Source of the DNA: Pseudomonas cerasi
Lineage (GTDB): Bacteria > Pseudomonadota > Gammaproteobacteria > Pseudomonadales > Pseudomonadaceae
NCBI RefSeq assembly: GCF_900074915.1
Contig: NZ_LT222319.1
Coordinates: 1,609,001 to 1,673,000 of the forward strand
DNA length: 64,000 nt
Direction: 5' to 3'
Of this stretch, positions 54,001 through 64,000 are shown piece after piece (the stretch's first letter is position 1; every line of letters begins with the position of its first letter). The notes under the pieces are model-generated. The model did not search any database. It saw nothing but the letters and a program-made list of their open reading frames with translations, and was not told the DNA's origin. The position numbers and the translations under genes are program-made.

Positions 54001-56823
54001 ATGGTTCAGGTTCGTAAACTGGTATTAGCAATCGCTGCGGCATCAGCGCTGTCATCGGGTATGGCGCAGGCGCTGGGGCTCGGGGAATTGTCGGTCAAGT
54101 CGACCCTGAATCAGCCATTGGTAGCGGAAATCGAGTTGACCGAGGCTCAGGGGTTCAACGCAACGCAAGTTGTGCCCAGCCTGGCCACCACGGCTGACTT
54201 CGCGCAGGCAGGTGTGACCCGTCAGGCATTTCTCAACGATCTCACCTTTACCCCGGTTATCAATGCCAGCGGTAAAAGTGTTCTGCGCATTACTTCCAGC
54301 AAGCCGGTGCGCGAGCCTTATGTGAAGTTCCTGGTTCAGGTGCTCTGGCCCAATGGCCGGTTGCTGCGTGAGTACAGCCTTCTGCTCGATCCGCCGAAAT
54401 TCTCTCCCGAGGCAGCCGCTGCGGCTGCTGCCCCGGCCCCAGCTGCAGCGCCCGCGGCGCCTGCGCAACTGGCAACGGTAGCCCCGTCGGCTGAAGCGCC
54501 GGCAGCCGAGGCGCCAGCACCGGCAGCCAACACATCCGCATTGCCAGCGCCAGCCGCCGACAAGCAGTCACAGTACGTCACCGCCAATAACGACACTTTG
54601 TGGGAAATTGCTGCGAAGGTGCGCAATGGCGGGACTGTCCAGCAAACCATGCTGGCGATTCAGGCGTTGAATCCGGATGCGTTCATTGGTGGCAACATCA
54701 ACCGCCTGAAGAAAGGGCAGGTGCTGCGCCTTCCGACGCCGCAGCAGACCACCGCGCTGCCGCAATCACAGGCAGTGGCAGAAGTTTCCCGGCAATACAG
54801 CGCCTGGCGTGAAGGTCGCCGTCTGCCGGCCGGTACACGTCAGGTCGATGCTACCCGTCGTGACCGCGCGGGTGCGGCGCCTTCCAAAGTCGATACCTCC
54901 GATAACCTCAGTCTGGTCTCGGCAAGCGGCAAGCCGGCGGCAAAAGGTGCGGCGGGCGACAGCGATCTGGGCAACAAGCTGGCCGTGGCTCAGGAAGCGC
55001 TGGATACCACACGCCGTGATAATGCCGAGCTGAAAAGCCGCATGAACGACCTGCAAAGCCAACTCGACAAGCTGCAGCGTCTGATCGAGTTGAAAAACGG
55101 TCAGTTGGCCAAGATGCAGGCCGCTGGCGCAGCCGTGCCTCCACCTGCCGCTACTCCGGAAGCTGCAACGCCGGCCAACGCGGCAGTGCCTGCCTCGCTG
55201 GTCGACGCCAACGGTGCTCCGGTCAAACCGGCTGGCGAGATTGCGCCTGAAGATGCATTGCCTGCCGGTGCTGCCGAAGTTGCGACGCCGGCGCCAGAGC
55301 AGCCGCTGGCGGTGGAGCCGGTTGCTGCAGCAGACGAAGACCAGGACGCGCTGCAGAAAATCATCAACAACCCTGTACTGCTTGGCCTGATCGGTGGGGC
55401 GGTACTGCTGATTCTGGCCTTGCTGTTGTTGTTCCTGGCGCGTCGTCGCGCGGCGAAGGCCGAAGCCGAGAAGCACAAGCGCATGGCGCGTGCGCTGGCC
55501 GAGGAGTCGGATTTCGTCTCGGACATGGACATGAATGCACCGCCCGCCAGCTTCGACGGGCTTGATGTGCCGCCGCCCAACGTGCGCATGGGAGGCGCCG
55601 CAGCAGCCGTTGCCGGTCGTGAACGTCCTGCCGATCCGCTGGTTCAGGCCGAGATCCATATCGCTTACGGTCGTATGAATCAGGCGATCGAGCTGCTGGA
55701 AGAAGCCGTCAACGAAGACCCCAAGCGCGACGATATCCGTCTGAAACTGATGGAAATTTACGCCGAGCAGGGTAACAACAAAGCCTATGCCGCCCACGAA
55801 CGTAAACTGGTGGCTGCGGGAAAGCTTGAAGCTGAGGTCGAGCAGCGGGAAGAACTTAACTCGACCCTGAAGCCGGTGGCTCCTGTTGCTGCGCCGCTGG
55901 CTTCTGAAACCTCTACTGCATCGGCTGCTCCTGCCGTCGCTGCAGCCGCCGCGGCGGCTACAACGGCCGCACTGGTTGCAGAGCTCGATGCCAAATATCT
56001 TGAAGAGCTGCTGGCCGATGATTCGGCAGAGCAGGAGCCCGAGCCCGAGCCTGAAATTGTTGCAACGCCTGAGCCTGAGCCGGAAGTCACCGCTCCGCTG
56101 GCCGCAGAGCCTGTCGAAGAGGCAGACCCGTTCGATAACGATTTTGACTTGAGCCTGGACGAGTTCGAAGAACCGTCTGTGCCTGAAGTCTCTACCGTTA
56201 ACGATCTCGATGACCTGATGCTCGACGAGCCCAAGGTCTCGGCGGTAGCGGATGACGAAGAGCTGAGCTTCGAGTCTGTCATGCAGCAGCAGGAAGAGGC
56301 CCGTGCAGCGGCAACGCCGCAGGACCTCGCCGACTTCGATCTGGACTTGTCCGAGGAAGACCCGGCCCTCAAGAGCGAAGATGATTTCCTGCTCGGCCTT
56401 GGCGAAGATCCGCTGGATTTGGGTGAAACCTCGCCTACACCACCGGTCACTGATGACCTCGAGCTTCCAGAGGATTTCGACCTGTCGCTGGCGGACGAGA
56501 TTGAAACCGATCAGGCAAGCCAGGCATTCGCGACTGAAATCGACGACGTCAACGCCGAGCTTGAGCGTCTTTCGCAGAATCTCGAACATCCGCCGCTCGA
56601 TGAGCCAAGATTCACCGCCGAGGATGCGGCAGCGCTGGATGACGAGCCGGACTTCGACTTCATGGCTGGTACTGACGAGGCGGCGACCAAGCTTGATCTG
56701 GCGCGTGCCTACATCGACATGGGCGATGCGGACGGCGCTCGGGATATTCTTGATGAGGTCGTCACCGAGGGCGATGACGGTCAGAAAAGCGAAGCGCGGG
56801 AGATGCTTTCGCGGCTGGCCTGA
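54001..56823 (+). CDS. fimV: FimV polar hub / pilus assembly protein
   Basis: A 940-residue inner-membrane protein that binds peptidoglycan and recruits polar and twitching-motility factors. Signal peptide residues 1-24 (ending MAQA), conserved FimV N-domain (LGLGELSVKSTLNQPLVAEIEL), Ala/Pro-rich linker, LysM peptidoglycan-binding domain (about 189-245), coiled coil (about 335-375), one transmembrane helix (about 459-482, LGLIGGAVLLILALLLLFLA), then a very acidic cytoplasmic region rich in DFDLDL-type repeats. It ends with a TPR-containing FimV C-terminal domain (KLDLARAYIDMGDADGARDILDEV). All parts look intact. Confidence 0.94.
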   Translation: MVQVRKLVLAIAAASALSSGMAQALGLGELSVKSTLNQPLVAEIELTEAQGFNATQVVPSLATTADFAQAGVTRQAFLNDLTFTPVINASGKSVLRITSSKPVREPYVKFLVQVLWPNGRLLREYSLLLDPPKFSPEAAAAAAAPAPAAAPAAPAQLATVAPSAEAPAAEAPAPAANTSALPAPAADKQSQYVTANNDTLWEIAAKVRNGGTVQQTMLAIQALNPDAFIGGNINRLKKGQVLRLPTPQQTTALPQSQAVAEVSRQYSAWREGRRLPAGTRQVDATRRDRAGAAPSKVDTSDNLSLVSASGKPAAKGAAGDSDLGNKLAVAQEALDTTRRDNAELKSRMNDLQSQLDKLQRLIELKNGQLAKMQAAGAAVPPPAATPEAATPANAAVPASLVDANGAPVKPAGEIAPEDALPAGAAEVATPAPEQPLAVEPVAAADEDQDALQKIINNPVLLGLIGGAVLLILALLLLFLARRRAAKAEAEKHKRMARALAEESDFVSDMDMNAPPASFDGLDVPPPNVRMGGAAAAVAGRERPADPLVQAEIHIAYGRMNQAIELLEEAVNEDPKRDDIRLKLMEIYAEQGNNKAYAAHERKLVAAGKLEAEVEQREELNSTLKPVAPVAAPLASETSTASAAPAVAAAAAAATTAALVAELDAKYLEELLADDSAEQEPEPEPEIVATPEPEPEVTAPLAAEPVEEADPFDNDFDLSLDEFEEPSVPEVSTVNDLDDLMLDEPKVSAVADDEELSFESVMQQQEEARAAATPQDLADFDLDLSEEDPALKSEDDFLLGLGEDPLDLGETSPTPPVTDDLELPEDFDLSLADEIETDQASQAFATEIDDVNAELERLSQNLEHPPLDEPRFTAEDAAALDDEPDFDFMAGTDEAATKLDLARAYIDMGDADGARDILDEVVTEGDDGQKSEAREMLSRLA

Positions 56824-56844
56824 TTCAACCCCGGCAACCTGCAC

Positions 56845-56866
56845 ACGGCCGCTTATGCGGCCGTTT
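56845..56866 (+). terminator. hairpin after fimV
   Basis: ACGGCCGC/GCGGCCGT is a perfect 8-bp stem with a TTAT loop, 21 bp after the fimV stop, followed by only TTG. It is probably a weak terminator before truA. Confidence 0.55.
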
Positions 56867-56952
56867 GCATTTCAGATGTCCGGCTTGAGTAGCGTGTTTT
56901 TTTTGCGGCCGTATAATGGCCGACTTTTCGCGAACCGACAGGCTGTACCACT

Positions 56953-57807
56953 TTGGCGAACATAGATAACCCGGCCGCCGAGATGGCAGCCGAGGGCTTT
57001 TCCCGAATCGCGCTGGGCGTCGAGTACAAGGGCTCGCGCTATTGCGGCTGGCAACGTCAGGCGTCCGGCGTGCTGACCGTGCAGGAAACCCTTGAAGACG
57101 CTTTGTCAAAAGTGGCCGCGTCACCGGTGTCACTGATGTGTGCCGGTCGCACGGACGCGGGGGTGCATGCCTGTGGTCAGGTGGTGCACTTCGACACCCA
57201 GGCCGAGCGCACCATGAAGGCCTGGGTCATGGGCGCCAATATCAATCTGCCCCATGATGTCAGCGTCACCTGGGCCAGAGTCATGCCGGCCACCTTTCAC
57301 GCGCGCTTCAAGGCCATCGCCCGGCGTTATCGGTATGTGATCTACAACGATCAGATCCGCCCGGCGCACCTGAATCAGGAAATTACCTGGAACCACCGCC
57401 CGCTGGATGTCGAGCGCATGGCGCAGGCTGCCGAATACCTGGTGGGTACTCACGATTTCAGTGCCTTTCGCGCCGGTCAGTGTCAGGCCAAGTCGCCGGT
57501 CAAGCAGTTGCACCATCTGCGCGTGACCCGCCACGGCAAGATGATCGTGATCGATGTGCGCGCCAATGCCTTTCTTCATCATATGGTGCGCAATATCGCC
57601 GGAGTGCTGATGACCATCGGCACCGGCGAGCGTCCGGTCGAGTGGGCGCGGGAGGTGCTGGAAAGCCGGATTCGGCGTACCGGTGGTGTCACGGCCCATC
57701 CTTACGGGCTGTACCTGGTCGGGGTCGAGTACCGTGATGAGTTCCCGTTGCCCGAGCGCTATATCGGTCCTCATTTTCTTACGGGCTTTGCGGAATTGGA
57801 CGGCTGA
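56953..57807 (+). CDS. truA: tRNA pseudouridine(38-40) synthase
   Basis: Modifies uridines 38-40 in tRNA anticodon stems, 284 residues. The catalytic aspartate is in MCAGRTDAGVHACGQVVHF; VEYKGSRYCGWQRQ and RANAFLHHMVRNIAGVLM are conserved. TTG 56953 is given as start; ATG 56983 is an alternative removing 10 residues. The fimV-truA-trpF-accD-folC order is that of other pseudomonads. Confidence 0.93.
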   Translation: MANIDNPAAEMAAEGFSRIALGVEYKGSRYCGWQRQASGVLTVQETLEDALSKVAASPVSLMCAGRTDAGVHACGQVVHFDTQAERTMKAWVMGANINLPHDVSVTWARVMPATFHARFKAIARRYRYVIYNDQIRPAHLNQEITWNHRPLDVERMAQAAEYLVGTHDFSAFRAGQCQAKSPVKQLHHLRVTRHGKMIVIDVRANAFLHHMVRNIAGVLMTIGTGERPVEWAREVLESRIRRTGGVTAHPYGLYLVGVEYRDEFPLPERYIGPHFLTGFAELDG

Positions 57808-57868
57808 CGATCCCGGCAGCATTTGCTAACATCCGGGACTTTCCGAAAGGCTTGAGGTTACTCACGAC

Positions 57869-58489
57869 ATGTCAGCCGTTCGCAGCAAGATCTGCGGGAT
57901 TACCCGCATAGAGGATGCACTGGCTGCCGCCGAGGCAGGTGCCGACGCGATCGGTCTGGTGTTCTATCCGAAAAGCCCGCGTGCGGTGACGGTATTGCAG
58001 GCGCGTGCCATCATTGCCGCGTTGCCGCCGTTCATCACCACCGTTGGCCTGTTCGTCAACGCCAGTCGCTGTGAGCTCAACGAGACGCTGGATGCCGTCG
58101 CGCTGGACATGCTGCAGTTTCATGGCGATGAAACACCCGATGAGTGCGATGGGTATCATCGCCCGTACATCAAGGCGCTGCGGGTCAAGGCCGGTGATGA
58201 CATTGCCGGGGTCTGCCGGACCTATCGCAATGCACGCGGCGTGCTACTCGATACCTACGTTGAGGGGGTGCCCGGCGGTACCGGAGAAACCTTCGACTGG
58301 GCATTGATTCCGGACGACCTGGACAAGCCGGTCATCCTGGCGGGCGGGCTGACGTCCGCCAATGTGGCGCAGGCCATCGCTCAAGTCCGGCCCTATGCAG
58401 TGGATGTCAGCGGCGGCGTTGAAAAGAGCAAGGGCATCAAGGATCGGGAGAAAATCCTGGCGTTCATGAGTGCGGTGCACGGCACCTGA
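57869..58489 (+). CDS. trpF: phosphoribosylanthranilate isomerase
   Basis: Tryptophan biosynthesis enzyme (206 residues, TIM barrel) catalysing the Amadori rearrangement of PRA. The catalytic cysteine is in SKICGITR, the catalytic aspartate in LDTYVEG, and [14 protein letters not shown] is the phosphate-binding end. The gene stands apart from other trp genes, as usual in Pseudomonas. The 252-bp gap to accD shows nothing I can support. Confidence 0.95.
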   Translation: MSAVRSKICGITRIEDALAAAEAGADAIGLVFYPKSPRAVTVLQARAIIAALPPFITTVGLFVNASRCELNETLDAVALDMLQFHGDETPDECDGYHRPYIKALRVKAGDDIAGVCRTYRNARGVLLDTYVEGVPGGTGETFDWALIPDDLDKPVILAGGLTSANVAQAIAQVRPYAVDVSGGVEKSKGIKDREKILAFMSAVHGT

Positions 58490-58741
58490 TGTGACGGCTA
58501 TTGATCGGCCGCCGTCCATAAGCCTGTTCCCGCCACGAGGCATGCGGGTCGAATCGAGTAAGCGGTGGTGCCACTGAGCAACGCCGTCGTTGTGAAAAAT
58601 CGGGGTGAGGGGCGCGCAGGTCCGGCCATGAGTCGATCGCTATCCTTTCATCGTCGTCCATATACGAATTTATCCGAGGGCATGCGACTGGCGTTTGATT
58701 TGTCAGTCGTTCGAGCCACACCGGTACTGGAGATATAAAGC

Positions 58742-59662
58742 ATGAGCAACTGGTTGGTAGACAAACTGATCCCATCGATCATGCGTTCCGAGGTCAAGAA
58801 GAGCTCGGTTCCCGAAGGCCTCTGGCACAAATGCCCGTCCTGTGAGGCGGTGCTGTATCGCCCTGAGCTGGAAAAGACCCTGGACGTCTGCCCCAAGTGC
58901 AACCACCACATGCGTATCGGCGCACGTGCACGTCTGAACATTTTTCTGGACGTCGAAGGGCGCGAAGAGCTGGGTGCCGATCTCGAGCCGGTCGACCGTC
59001 TGAAATTCCGCGACGGCAAGAAGTACAAGGATCGCCTGACCGCTGCGCAGAAGCAGACCGGTGAAAAGGACGCGCTGATTTCCATGAGCGGCACCTTGCT
59101 GGGCATGCCGGTGGTGGCTTCGGCATTCGAATTCTCGTTCATGGGTGGTTCGATGGGTGCCATTGTCGGCGAGCGTTTCGTACGTGCCGCCAACTATGCG
59201 CTGGAAAATCGCTGCCCGTTCGTCTGCTTCGCCGCTTCCGGCGGTGCGCGCATGCAGGAAGCGCTGATCTCGCTGATGCAGATGGCCAAGACCTCGGCTG
59301 TTCTGGCGCGTCTTCGCGAAGAAGGGCTGCCGTTCATCTCGGTGCTGACCGACCCGGTCTACGGTGGCGTTTCCGCCAGCCTGGCCATGCTGGGTGACGT
59401 CATCGTCGCCGAGCCCAAGGCGCTGATCGGTTTTGCCGGTCCACGGGTCATCGAGCAAACGGTTCGCGAGAAGCTGCCTGAAGGCTTCCAGCGCAGTGAA
59501 TTCCTGCTGGATCACGGGGCCATCGACATGATCGTCTCGCGCAGTGAGCTTCGTCCGCGCCTGGGTAACCTGCTGGCACAGATGATGAATCTGCCGACCC
59601 CTCGCTTTGTCGCACCCGTCATCGAGCCAATCGTCGTCCCGCCGGCACCCGCGACGATATGA
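58742..59662 (+). CDS. accD: acetyl-CoA carboxylase carboxyltransferase subunit beta
   Basis: Beta subunit of the carboxyltransferase making malonyl-CoA, 306 residues. The N-terminal zinc ribbon has CPSC and CPKC pairs ([18 protein letters not shown] ... [14 protein letters not shown]) and the crotonase-like core includes [27 protein letters not shown] 58742 with GGAGATA upstream. Its stop overlaps the folC start (ATGA). Confidence 0.96.
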   Translation: MSNWLVDKLIPSIMRSEVKKSSVPEGLWHKCPSCEAVLYRPELEKTLDVCPKCNHHMRIGARARLNIFLDVEGREELGADLEPVDRLKFRDGKKYKDRLTAAQKQTGEKDALISMSGTLLGMPVVASAFEFSFMGGSMGAIVGERFVRAANYALENRCPFVCFAASGGARMQEALISLMQMAKTSAVLARLREEGLPFISVLTDPVYGGVSASLAMLGDVIVAEPKALIGFAGPRVIEQTVREKLPEGFQRSEFLLDHGAIDMIVSRSELRPRLGNLLAQMMNLPTPRFVAPVIEPIVVPPAPATI

Positions 59663-60963
59663 CCTCTACGTCCCTGAGCGACTGGCTCGCCTATCTGGAG
59701 CAACTGCATCCGTCGGCCATCGACATGGGCCTGGACCGGTCTCGACAGGTGGCGCTGCAATTGGGGCTTACACGCCCGGCGCGACAGGTGATCACGGTGA
59801 CGGGCACCAACGGCAAGGGCTCGACCTGCGCCTTTGTCGCTGCCTTGTTGCAGGCTCAGGGCTTGAAGGTTGGTGTCTACAGCTCCCCGCATTTGATTCG
59901 CTATAACGAGCGGGTGAAAGTGCAGGGCGCCGAGGCAACCGATCTGGAACTATGCGACGCCTTCGCTGCGGTCGAAGCGGCGCGCGGCGATGTCACCCTG
60001 ACTTATTTCGAAATGGGCACGCTGGCGGCGTTCTGGCTGTTCGAGCAGGCCCGGCTCGATGCAGTGGTGCTGGAAGTCGGTCTGGGCGGTCGTCTGGACG
60101 CGGTCAATCTAGTGGATGCGGATCTGGCGCTGGTCACCAGTATCGGGGTCGATCATGCCGAGTATCTGGGCGACACCCGTGAGTCGGTCGCTTTCGAGAA
60201 AGCCGGGATCTTTCGCGCCGGTTGTCCAGCGCTGTGCGGTGACCCGGCGCCCCCCGAGCCGCTGCTGGCCAAAGCCCGCGAGCTGGGCTGTCCGTTGTTG
60301 CTGCGTGGCCGGGATTTCGATCTTTCCATAGGTGAAGACAGCTGGGACTGGTGCGGTGTCGCTCAGGGCGAGCAGATCGAGCTGCGCGGTCTGCCGCTGC
60401 TCGATCTGCCCATGCAGAATGCCGCGCTGGCGCTTCAGGCCTTTGCCCTGCTGGGGTATCCATTGCAAGCGGATGCGACAGGCAAGGTGCTTGCCGAGAC
60501 CCGGCTCGCCGGTCGTCTCGATCGCAGGGTCGTCAGGTGGCACGGCAAGTCGCTCAACCTGCTTCTGGATGTAGGCCATAACCCCCATGCGGCCCGGTTT
60601 CTGGGCCAACGCCTCGCGCGGCAGCCAGTCGGCGGCAAACGTCGAGCGGTGTTTGGTCTGCTCGGCGACAAGGATCTCGACGGCGTGGTCGCGCACCTTG
60701 CACCGGTCATTGAAGAGTGGGCTGTTGCGCCGCTTCCGACCTCGCGCAGTCGGCCAGCAGAAGAGTTGCAGACGGCCTTGCAGAACCTTGGCGCCCGCGT
60801 GACGTCCTATCAGAGTATCGCGTTGGCGCTGGAAGCTCAGTGCGCGCATGCCACGCCCGATGACGAGATTCTGCTGTTCGGTTCATTTTACTGTGTTGCC
60901 GAGGCCCTTGAATGGTTGGCCCGGTACACCGATGAGGACGCTGCAAATGGCTTTGCTGGATAA
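59659..60963 (+). CDS. folC: dihydrofolate synthase/folylpolyglutamate synthase
   Basis: Bifunctional ligase (434 residues) adding glutamate to dihydropteroate and tetrahydrofolates. The Mur-ligase-type P-loop is [17 protein letters not shown] near residue 45; [29 protein letters not shown] and [14 protein letters not shown] complete the family pattern. ATGA overlap with accD suggests coupling. Confidence 0.94.
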   Translation: MTSTSLSDWLAYLEQLHPSAIDMGLDRSRQVALQLGLTRPARQVITVTGTNGKGSTCAFVAALLQAQGLKVGVYSSPHLIRYNERVKVQGAEATDLELCDAFAAVEAARGDVTLTYFEMGTLAAFWLFEQARLDAVVLEVGLGGRLDAVNLVDADLALVTSIGVDHAEYLGDTRESVAFEKAGIFRAGCPALCGDPAPPEPLLAKARELGCPLLLRGRDFDLSIGEDSWDWCGVAQGEQIELRGLPLLDLPMQNAALALQAFALLGYPLQADATGKVLAETRLAGRLDRRVVRWHGKSLNLLLDVGHNPHAARFLGQRLARQPVGGKRRAVFGLLGDKDLDGVVAHLAPVIEEWAVAPLPTSRSRPAEELQTALQNLGARVTSYQSIALALEAQCAHATPDDEILLFGSFYCVAEALEWLARYTDEDAANGFAG

Positions 60964-61618
60964 CGTATTCAAGCAGCGAATGGTTGGAGCACTGGTGCTG
61001 ATCGCCGTGGCGGTCATTTTCCTGCCCATGCTTTTCACGCGTGAAGATGAAACACGTCAGGTGCAGGTCGAGGCGCCAGCCGCGCCTCAGGCACCCGCAG
61101 CTGCGCAGGTGCGGGTCGATCCGGTGCCTGTTCCGGAGCCTCAGGTTCTGCCTCAGGAGCCTGTGCCGGGTGACGATGACATGAGCAGCAACCAGCCGCC
61201 TGCCATGCCGATCGCGCCTGCGCCGACTGTTCAGGCTGCACCTGCAGCGCCTGCTGCTCCGGTCTCCAAACCTGCTGCCAAACCGGCACCCGCTCCGGCG
61301 CCAGCGACGGCTGCTGCACCAGCAGCGACACCGGCTCCTGCCAAACCTGCAGCACCTGCTGGCGTCGATGCCAATGGTCTGTCGATCAGTTGGTCGGTGC
61401 AATTGGCAAGCATGTCCAATCGGGCCAATGCCGACAATCTGCAAAAGACGCTGCGTACCCAGGGCTACAACGCCTACATTCGCACCGCTGATGGCGTGAA
61501 CCGGGTGTTTGTCGGCCCGCTCATCGAGCGCTCCGAGGCCGATCGCCTGCGCGATCAGCTCGATAAACAGCAAAAGCTCAAGGGTATTGTGGTGCGCTTT
61601 CAGCCCGAGCGCGGCTGA
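60947..61618 (+). CDS. dedD: SPOR-domain cell division protein (DedD-like)
   Basis: A 223-residue membrane-anchored periplasmic protein. An N-terminal helix (MVGALVLIAVAVIFLPMLF) precedes a long Ala/Pro-rich linker (about residues 40-140) and a C-terminal SPOR domain (SWSVQLASMSNRANADNLQKTL ... NRVFVGPLIERSEADRLRDQL), which binds denuded septal peptidoglycan. I start at ATG 60947 ([14 protein letters not shown]), overlapping the folC end by 17 bp; the upstream frame to 60848 lies antiphase in folC. Confidence 0.9.
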   Translation: MALLDNVFKQRMVGALVLIAVAVIFLPMLFTREDETRQVQVEAPAAPQAPAAAQVRVDPVPVPEPQVLPQEPVPGDDDMSSNQPPAMPIAPAPTVQAAPAAPAAPVSKPAAKPAPAPAPATAAAPAATPAPAKPAAPAGVDANGLSISWSVQLASMSNRANADNLQKTLRTQGYNAYIRTADGVNRVFVGPLIERSEADRLRDQLDKQQKLKGIVVRFQPERG

Positions 61619-61736
61619 CCGTTCGGCACCTGGTGCCCCTGGCACAAAGGAAAATGCCTCGCGCCGGTAATCGCTGCTTACCGGCAGGCGGACGCTCTGC
61701 TAAAATGCGCCGCCTTATCCGTCTGCAGGCTGCAAC

Positions 61737-62324
61737 GTGCCATTTACTCCGGTTGACTGGGCAATTCTCGGAATTGTCGCCATCTCCGCCCTGATCAGTC
61801 TGAAGCGCGGCTTCGTAAAAGAAGCACTGTCGTTGACGACGTGGATCATTGCAGGTGTTGTGGCCTGGATGTTTGGCGCAGGGCTGTCGCAGTATCTGGT
61901 CAATTACATAGAAACACCTTCGGCCCGCGTGATCGCGAGCTGTACCATTCTTTTTGTCGCCACCCTGCTGGTAGGCGCCATGGTCAATTTTCTGATAGGC
62001 GAGCTGATTCGCGTCACCGGGCTTTCCGGGACCGATCGTTTTCTCGGCATGGTCTTCGGCGCAGCGCGCGGAGGCCTGCTTGTCGTTGTGGCGGTAGGGC
62101 TGTTGAGCCTGGGGCCGGTGCAACAGGATCAATGGTGGCAGCAGTCGAGGCTGGTGCCGCAATTTCTCATGGTCGCTGACTGGTCGAAAAACCTGATTCT
62201 CGGGATGTCCAGCAAGTGGCTCGCCAGCGGCATCAGCGTACCCGCTGACATGCCGTTCAAGGAACAGATCCTGCCGTCTACAATGCCGCAGGATGTGCTC
62301 GGTAAATCCAGTTCCACTAAGTAG
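61737..62324 (+). CDS. cvpA: CvpA family membrane protein
   Basis: A 195-residue inner-membrane protein with four hydrophobic segments, starting VDWAILGIVAISALISLKRGFVKEALSL, the CvpA signature. The E. coli homologue is needed for colicin V production and envelope or bile tolerance and lies before purF, as here. GTG start 61737. Mechanism unknown. Confidence 0.92.
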   Translation: MPFTPVDWAILGIVAISALISLKRGFVKEALSLTTWIIAGVVAWMFGAGLSQYLVNYIETPSARVIASCTILFVATLLVGAMVNFLIGELIRVTGLSGTDRFLGMVFGAARGGLLVVVAVGLLSLGPVQQDQWWQQSRLVPQFLMVADWSKNLILGMSSKWLASGISVPADMPFKEQILPSTMPQDVLGKSSSTK

Positions 62325-62336
62325 GGGTTGTGTCGC

Positions 62337-63845
62337 ATGTGTGGCATCGTCGGTATCGTCGGCAAGTCGAACGTCAATCAGGCGCTGTATGACGCGCTTA
62401 CCGTCCTCCAGCACCGCGGCCAGGACGCTGCCGGTATCGTAACCAGCCATGATGGCCGGTTATTCCTGCGCAAGGACAACGGATTGGTGCGCGATGTGTT
62501 TCATCAACGTCATATGCAGCGTCTGGTCGGGCATATGGGTATCGGTCACGTGCGTTACCCCACCGCGGGCAGCTCGACGTCGGCCGAGGCTCAGCCGTTC
62601 TACGTCAACTCGCCTTACGGCATCACGCTGGCGCATAACGGCAACCTCACCAACGTCGAGCAGTTGGCCAAGGAAATTTACGAATCCGACCTGCGCCATG
62701 TGAACACCAATTCCGATTCGGAAGTGCTGCTCAACGTATTCGCCCATGAGCTGGCCGTGCGTGGCAAGTTGCAGCCGACCGAAGAGGATATCTTCGCGGC
62801 AGTGACCGATGTGCATAATCGCTGCCGTGGTGGTTACGCGGTCGTGGCCATGATCACCGGCTACGGTATAGTCGGCTTCCGTGACCCGGACGCCATTCGT
62901 CCTATCGTGTTCGGCCAGCGTCATACCGACGAAGGCGTCGAGTACATGATCGCCTCGGAAAGCGTATCGCTGGACGTGCTGGGCTTTACCCTGATTCGCG
63001 ACCTGGCGCCGGGCGAAGCGGTCTACATCACCGAAGACGGCAAGCTGCACACCCGTCAGTGCGCGGCCAACCCCAAGTACGCACCGTGCATCTTCGAGCA
63101 CGTCTATCTGGCGCGCCCGGATTCGATCATCGACGGCATCTCGGTCTACAAGGCGCGCCTGCGCATGGGCGAGAAGCTGGCCGACAAGATCCTGCGCGAG
63201 CGTCCGGATCACGATATCGATGTGGTCATCCCGATTCCGGACACCAGCCGGACCGCCGCTTTGGAGTTGGCCAACCATCTGGGCGTCAAGTTCCGCGAAG
63301 GCTTCGTCAAGAACCGTTACATCGGCCGGACCTTCATCATGCCGGGCCAGGCTGCGCGCAAGAAATCCGTACGCCAGAAGCTCAACGCCATTGAGCTGGA
63401 GTTCCGTGGCAAGAACGTGATGCTGGTGGATGACTCCATCGTGCGTGGCACCACTTGCAAGCAGATCATCCAGATGGCCCGCGAAGCCGGTGCCAAGAAT
63501 GTCTACTTCTGTTCTGCAGCCCCGGCTGTGCGCTACCCCAACGTCTACGGCATCGACATGCCGAGTGCTCACGAGCTGATTGCCCACAACCGCACCACTC
63601 AGGACGTGGCCGACCTCATCGGTGCCGACTGGCTGGTCTATCAGGATCTGAATGACCTGATCGAAGCGGTCAGCGGCAGCAAGAAAATCAAGATCGACAA
63701 CTTCGATTGCTCGGTTTTCGACGGCAAGTACGTGACCGGCGACATCGACGAGCATTATTTGAACCGGATCGAGAGCGCGCGTAATGACGCCTCCAAGATC
63801 AAGACTCAGGCAGTGAGCGCGATCATCGATCTGTACAACAACTAA
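62337..63845 (+). CDS. purF: amidophosphoribosyltransferase
   Basis: First enzyme of purine synthesis, making phosphoribosylamine from PRPP and glutamine. The N-terminal nucleophile cysteine is Cys2 of MCGIVGIVG, exposed after Met removal, so ATG 62337 is the start (502 residues), not the upstream TTG. The PRPP-binding loop is [17 protein letters not shown] precedes the start by about 10 bases. Confidence 0.96.
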   Translation: MCGIVGIVGKSNVNQALYDALTVLQHRGQDAAGIVTSHDGRLFLRKDNGLVRDVFHQRHMQRLVGHMGIGHVRYPTAGSSTSAEAQPFYVNSPYGITLAHNGNLTNVEQLAKEIYESDLRHVNTNSDSEVLLNVFAHELAVRGKLQPTEEDIFAAVTDVHNRCRGGYAVVAMITGYGIVGFRDPDAIRPIVFGQRHTDEGVEYMIASESVSLDVLGFTLIRDLAPGEAVYITEDGKLHTRQCAANPKYAPCIFEHVYLARPDSIIDGISVYKARLRMGEKLADKILRERPDHDIDVVIPIPDTSRTAALELANHLGVKFREGFVKNRYIGRTFIMPGQAARKKSVRQKLNAIELEFRGKNVMLVDDSIVRGTTCKQIIQMAREAGAKNVYFCSAAPAVRYPNVYGIDMPSAHELIAHNRTTQDVADLIGADWLVYQDLNDLIEAVSGSKKIKIDNFDCSVFDGKYVTGDIDEHYLNRIESARNDASKIKTQAVSAIIDLYNN

Positions 63846-63865
63846 TTGGGCAAGGAGTGGGCGGC

Positions 63866-64000
63866 ATGACTCAGGAATGGGATGCAGGTCGGCTGGACAG
63901 CGACCTTGAAGGCGTAGGTTTCGATACCCTAGCCGTACGTGCCGGGCATCACCGTACACCGGAAGGAGAGCATGGCGAACCCATGTTCTTTACCTCCAGT
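63866..64000 (+). CDS. metZ: O-succinylhomoserine sulfhydrylase (3' end outside window)
   Basis: The first 45 codons are present, running off the right edge. The N-terminal pattern FDTLAVRAGHHRTPEGEHGEPMF and the position just after purF match metZ of pseudomonads, which makes homocysteine from O-succinylhomoserine and sulfide using PLP. ATG 63866 has AAGGAG upstream. The catalytic lysine lies beyond the window, so identification rests on the N-terminus and synteny. Confidence 0.82.
   Translation, partial: MTQEWDAGRLDSDLEGVGFDTLAVRAGHHRTPEGEHGEPMFFTSS

Noticed and set aside
62460..63959. 499-codon minus-strand ORF over purF
   Set aside because: Antisense of purF, which has intact catalytic motifs.

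Overview
The window is a chromosomal segment of a Pseudomonas syringae-group bacterium. The evidence is an ice-nucleation gene of the inaZ family, Pseudomonas-type gene order throughout, high GC outside a few AT-rich gaps, a Pseudomonas REP sequence and an RgsA-like small RNA. Most of it is conserved housekeeping sequence in blocks whose order I recall from other pseudomonads; the accessory content is concentrated between about 1.7 and 13.7 kb.

Layout. 1-1.6 kb: end of a quinone oxidoreductase gene and a convergent HAD phosphatase. 1.7-7.4 kb: a minus-strand import operon (binding protein, cytosolic alkaline-phosphatase-superfamily hydrolase, two permeases, ATPase) divergent from a GntR/UTRA regulator, with two near-identical 12-bp operators; it looks like an organophosphonate or phosphoester uptake system. 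7.4-11.8 kb: an AT-rich spacer, then the ice-nucleation gene, whose N-terminal domain and repeat domain lie in different frames. 11.8-14.3 kb: apeB, a spacer with duplicated structured elements and a three-way-junction-like palindrome, and rluA. 14.4-16.5 kb: minCDE. 16.6-19.7 kb: a lipid A acyltransferase, a patatin and a pirin. 19.8-25.5 kb: a PA2817-like protein, fadE, a glutathione transferase and an ABC-2 exporter.

25.6-32.0 kb: comEC, an ExbB/ExbD pair, lpxK, a Trm112-like protein, kdsB and murB, tightly packed and concerned with the envelope; a low-molecular-weight phosphatase gene expected between kdsB and murB is reduced to a 12-codon ORF. 32.2-39.5 kb: rne (minus) with a long structured leader, then rluC, a HAD phosphatase, sppA and maf. 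39.6-52.8 kb: yceD-rpmF-plsX-fabD-fabG-acpP-fabF-pabC-mltG-tmk-holB-pilZ-tatD (lipid synthesis, folate precursor, wall processing, dTMP and DNA polymerase loading), an RgsA-like sRNA on the minus strand, a LysE-family exporter, a TetR regulator, a lipoprotein and a DUF1285 protein. 52.9-64.0 kb: an aspartate-semialdehyde-dehydrogenase-like protein lacking all catalytic residues, fimV, truA, trpF, accD, folC, a SPOR protein, cvpA, purF and the start of metZ.

The points most worth a second look are the broken ice-nucleation gene, the regulator/operator/transport unit with a short cytosolic hydrolase, the structured repeats at 13.15-13.68 kb, the RgsA-like RNA, and the kdsB-murB micro-ORF. I did not find a clear new defence or mobile system.
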